From an uncultured Clostridia bacterium (GTDB lineage Bacteria; Bacillota; Clostridia; Christensenellales; Borkfalkiaceae), in the NCBI GenBank assembly GCA_944367415.1, contig CALVWN010000016.1, positions 1 to 42,136 on the forward strand: DNA of 42,136 bases. Direction: 5' to 3'. The position numbers and the translations under genes were made by a program. Shown here piece after piece: positions 41,666-42,136 of the stretch. The notes below the pieces were generated by a model. The model made no database searches. It saw nothing but the letters and a program-made list of their open reading frames with translations, and was not told the origin of the DNA. Each line of letters starts with the position of its first letter. Position 1 is the stretch's first letter.

Positions 41666-42136
41666 ATGAAGAAACTGTTGGCTTTGGGTCTGGCGGCAAC
41701 CATTGCGGTCGCAGGTGTCGGCGCGCTTGCGGGCTGTACGGAAGGGGACGGCGAACTGACGGTCGGTTTCATCGCCCTGCACGATGACAACTCGACGTAT
41801 GACAAGAACTTCCTCGACGCCATCCGCGAGGCATGTGAGAACAAGGGGATCGATGCCGATCACCTCATCATCAAGACGGGGATCCCGGAGACGCAGGAGT
41901 GCTACAATGCGGCGGCAGATCTCGTCGATCAGGGCTGTGACGTCATTTTCGCCGACTCTTTCGGCCATGAGTCCTTTATGCTGCAGGCGGCGCGGGAGTT
42001 TCCCGATGTGGAGTTCTGCCATGCGACGGGAACCACGGCACATACCGAAAATGTTCCCAACTTCCACAATGCGTTCGCGCACATCTACCAGGGCAGATAC
42101 CTTGCGGGCGTTGCCGCAGGTATGAAGCTCGTTGAA
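41666..42136 (+). CDS. BMP/PnrA-type nucleoside-binding lipoprotein (partial, runs off window)
   Basis: The first 157 residues are present. A lipoprotein signal peptide ends in lipobox GALAGC (lipid Cys about residue 24). Then comes a periplasmic-binding-protein fold with BMP-family marks: VGFIALHDDNSTYDKNFLDAI, the segment ADLVDQGCDVIFADSFGHES, and FAHIYQGRYLAGVAAGMK. The family binds purine nucleosides (PnrA, BmpA) for an ABC importer; permease and ATPase genes probably follow beyond the edge. Its place next to xpt supports purine uptake. The ribosome site AAAGGAG precedes the ATG. Confidence 0.92.
   Translation, partial: MKKLLALGLAATIAVAGVGALAGCTEGDGELTVGFIALHDDNSTYDKNFLDAIREACENKGIDADHLIIKTGIPETQECYNAAADLVDQGCDVIFADSFGHESFMLQAAREFPDVEFCHATGTTAHTENVPNFHNAFAHIYQGRYLAGVAAGMKLVE

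Overview
This window reads as chromosomal DNA from a GC-rich, Gram-positive anaerobe of the Bacillota (Clostridia). The basis is strong AGGAGG-type ribosome sites, consensus sigma-A promoters set in AT-rich spacers, lipobox signal peptides, an LplABC-type sugar transporter without its own ATPase, a short-chain-dehydrogenase type fructuronate reductase, and IS3 and serine-recombinase debris. A gut or rumen commensal is the likely source, but the species cannot be named. No rRNA, tRNA or CRISPR array was recognised.

Left edge (1-4784): the tail of an unknown gene and a truncated serine recombinase, then a divergent TetR regulator facing a two-gene heterodimeric ABC exporter. The spacer holds two copies of a 15-bp palindrome; one contains the -35 box of the exporter promoter.

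Glycan region (4854-24849): an AraC-type regulator diverges from a domain-permuted GH3 beta-glycosidase. A long co-directional cluster follows: two sugar permeases, a beta-rich lipoprotein, a solute-binding lipoprotein, a second GH3, a GH43-like enzyme, a HAD hydrolase, UxuB, UxaC, UxuA, a GH2 enzyme and KDPG aldolase. Together they import oligosaccharides that probably carry uronic acid, split them in the cytoplasm and turn hexuronate into KDG/KDPG. KDG kinase and the transporter ATPase are absent. A 34-bp element present upstream of both the GH3 gene and the transporter, each time at the same distance from a TATAAT box, is the likely target of the AraC regulator.

Middle (24850-27395): a small zinc-ribbon ORF running into an IS3-family remnant, about 380 bases without a recognisable gene, then a three-gene unit behind a perfect consensus promoter: a membrane-anchored XRE protein, a small membrane protein and a DUF1349-like protein, closed by a strong terminator.

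Most unusual region (27453-40923): one promoter, eight tightly packed or overlapping genes and one terminator. The genes encode two small membrane-anchored beta-rich proteins; a 1087-residue protein in which a catalytically dead GH3 is joined by two membrane helices to what looks like a dead AAA+ domain; two membrane-anchored McrB-like AAA+ ATPases with near-identical cores; a DUF2357-like coiled-coil protein with no visible nuclease; a membrane-anchored transglutaminase-like protein with a long Gly/Pro/Asp/Trp linker; and a membrane-anchored protein of tandem MBG/YDG-like repeats. I read it as an envelope-spanning AAA+ machine derived from the McrBC family. I know of no description of this combination and its function is unknown.

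Right edge (40968-42136): xanthine phosphoribosyltransferase, then the start of a BMP/PnrA-type nucleoside-binding lipoprotein that runs off the window.
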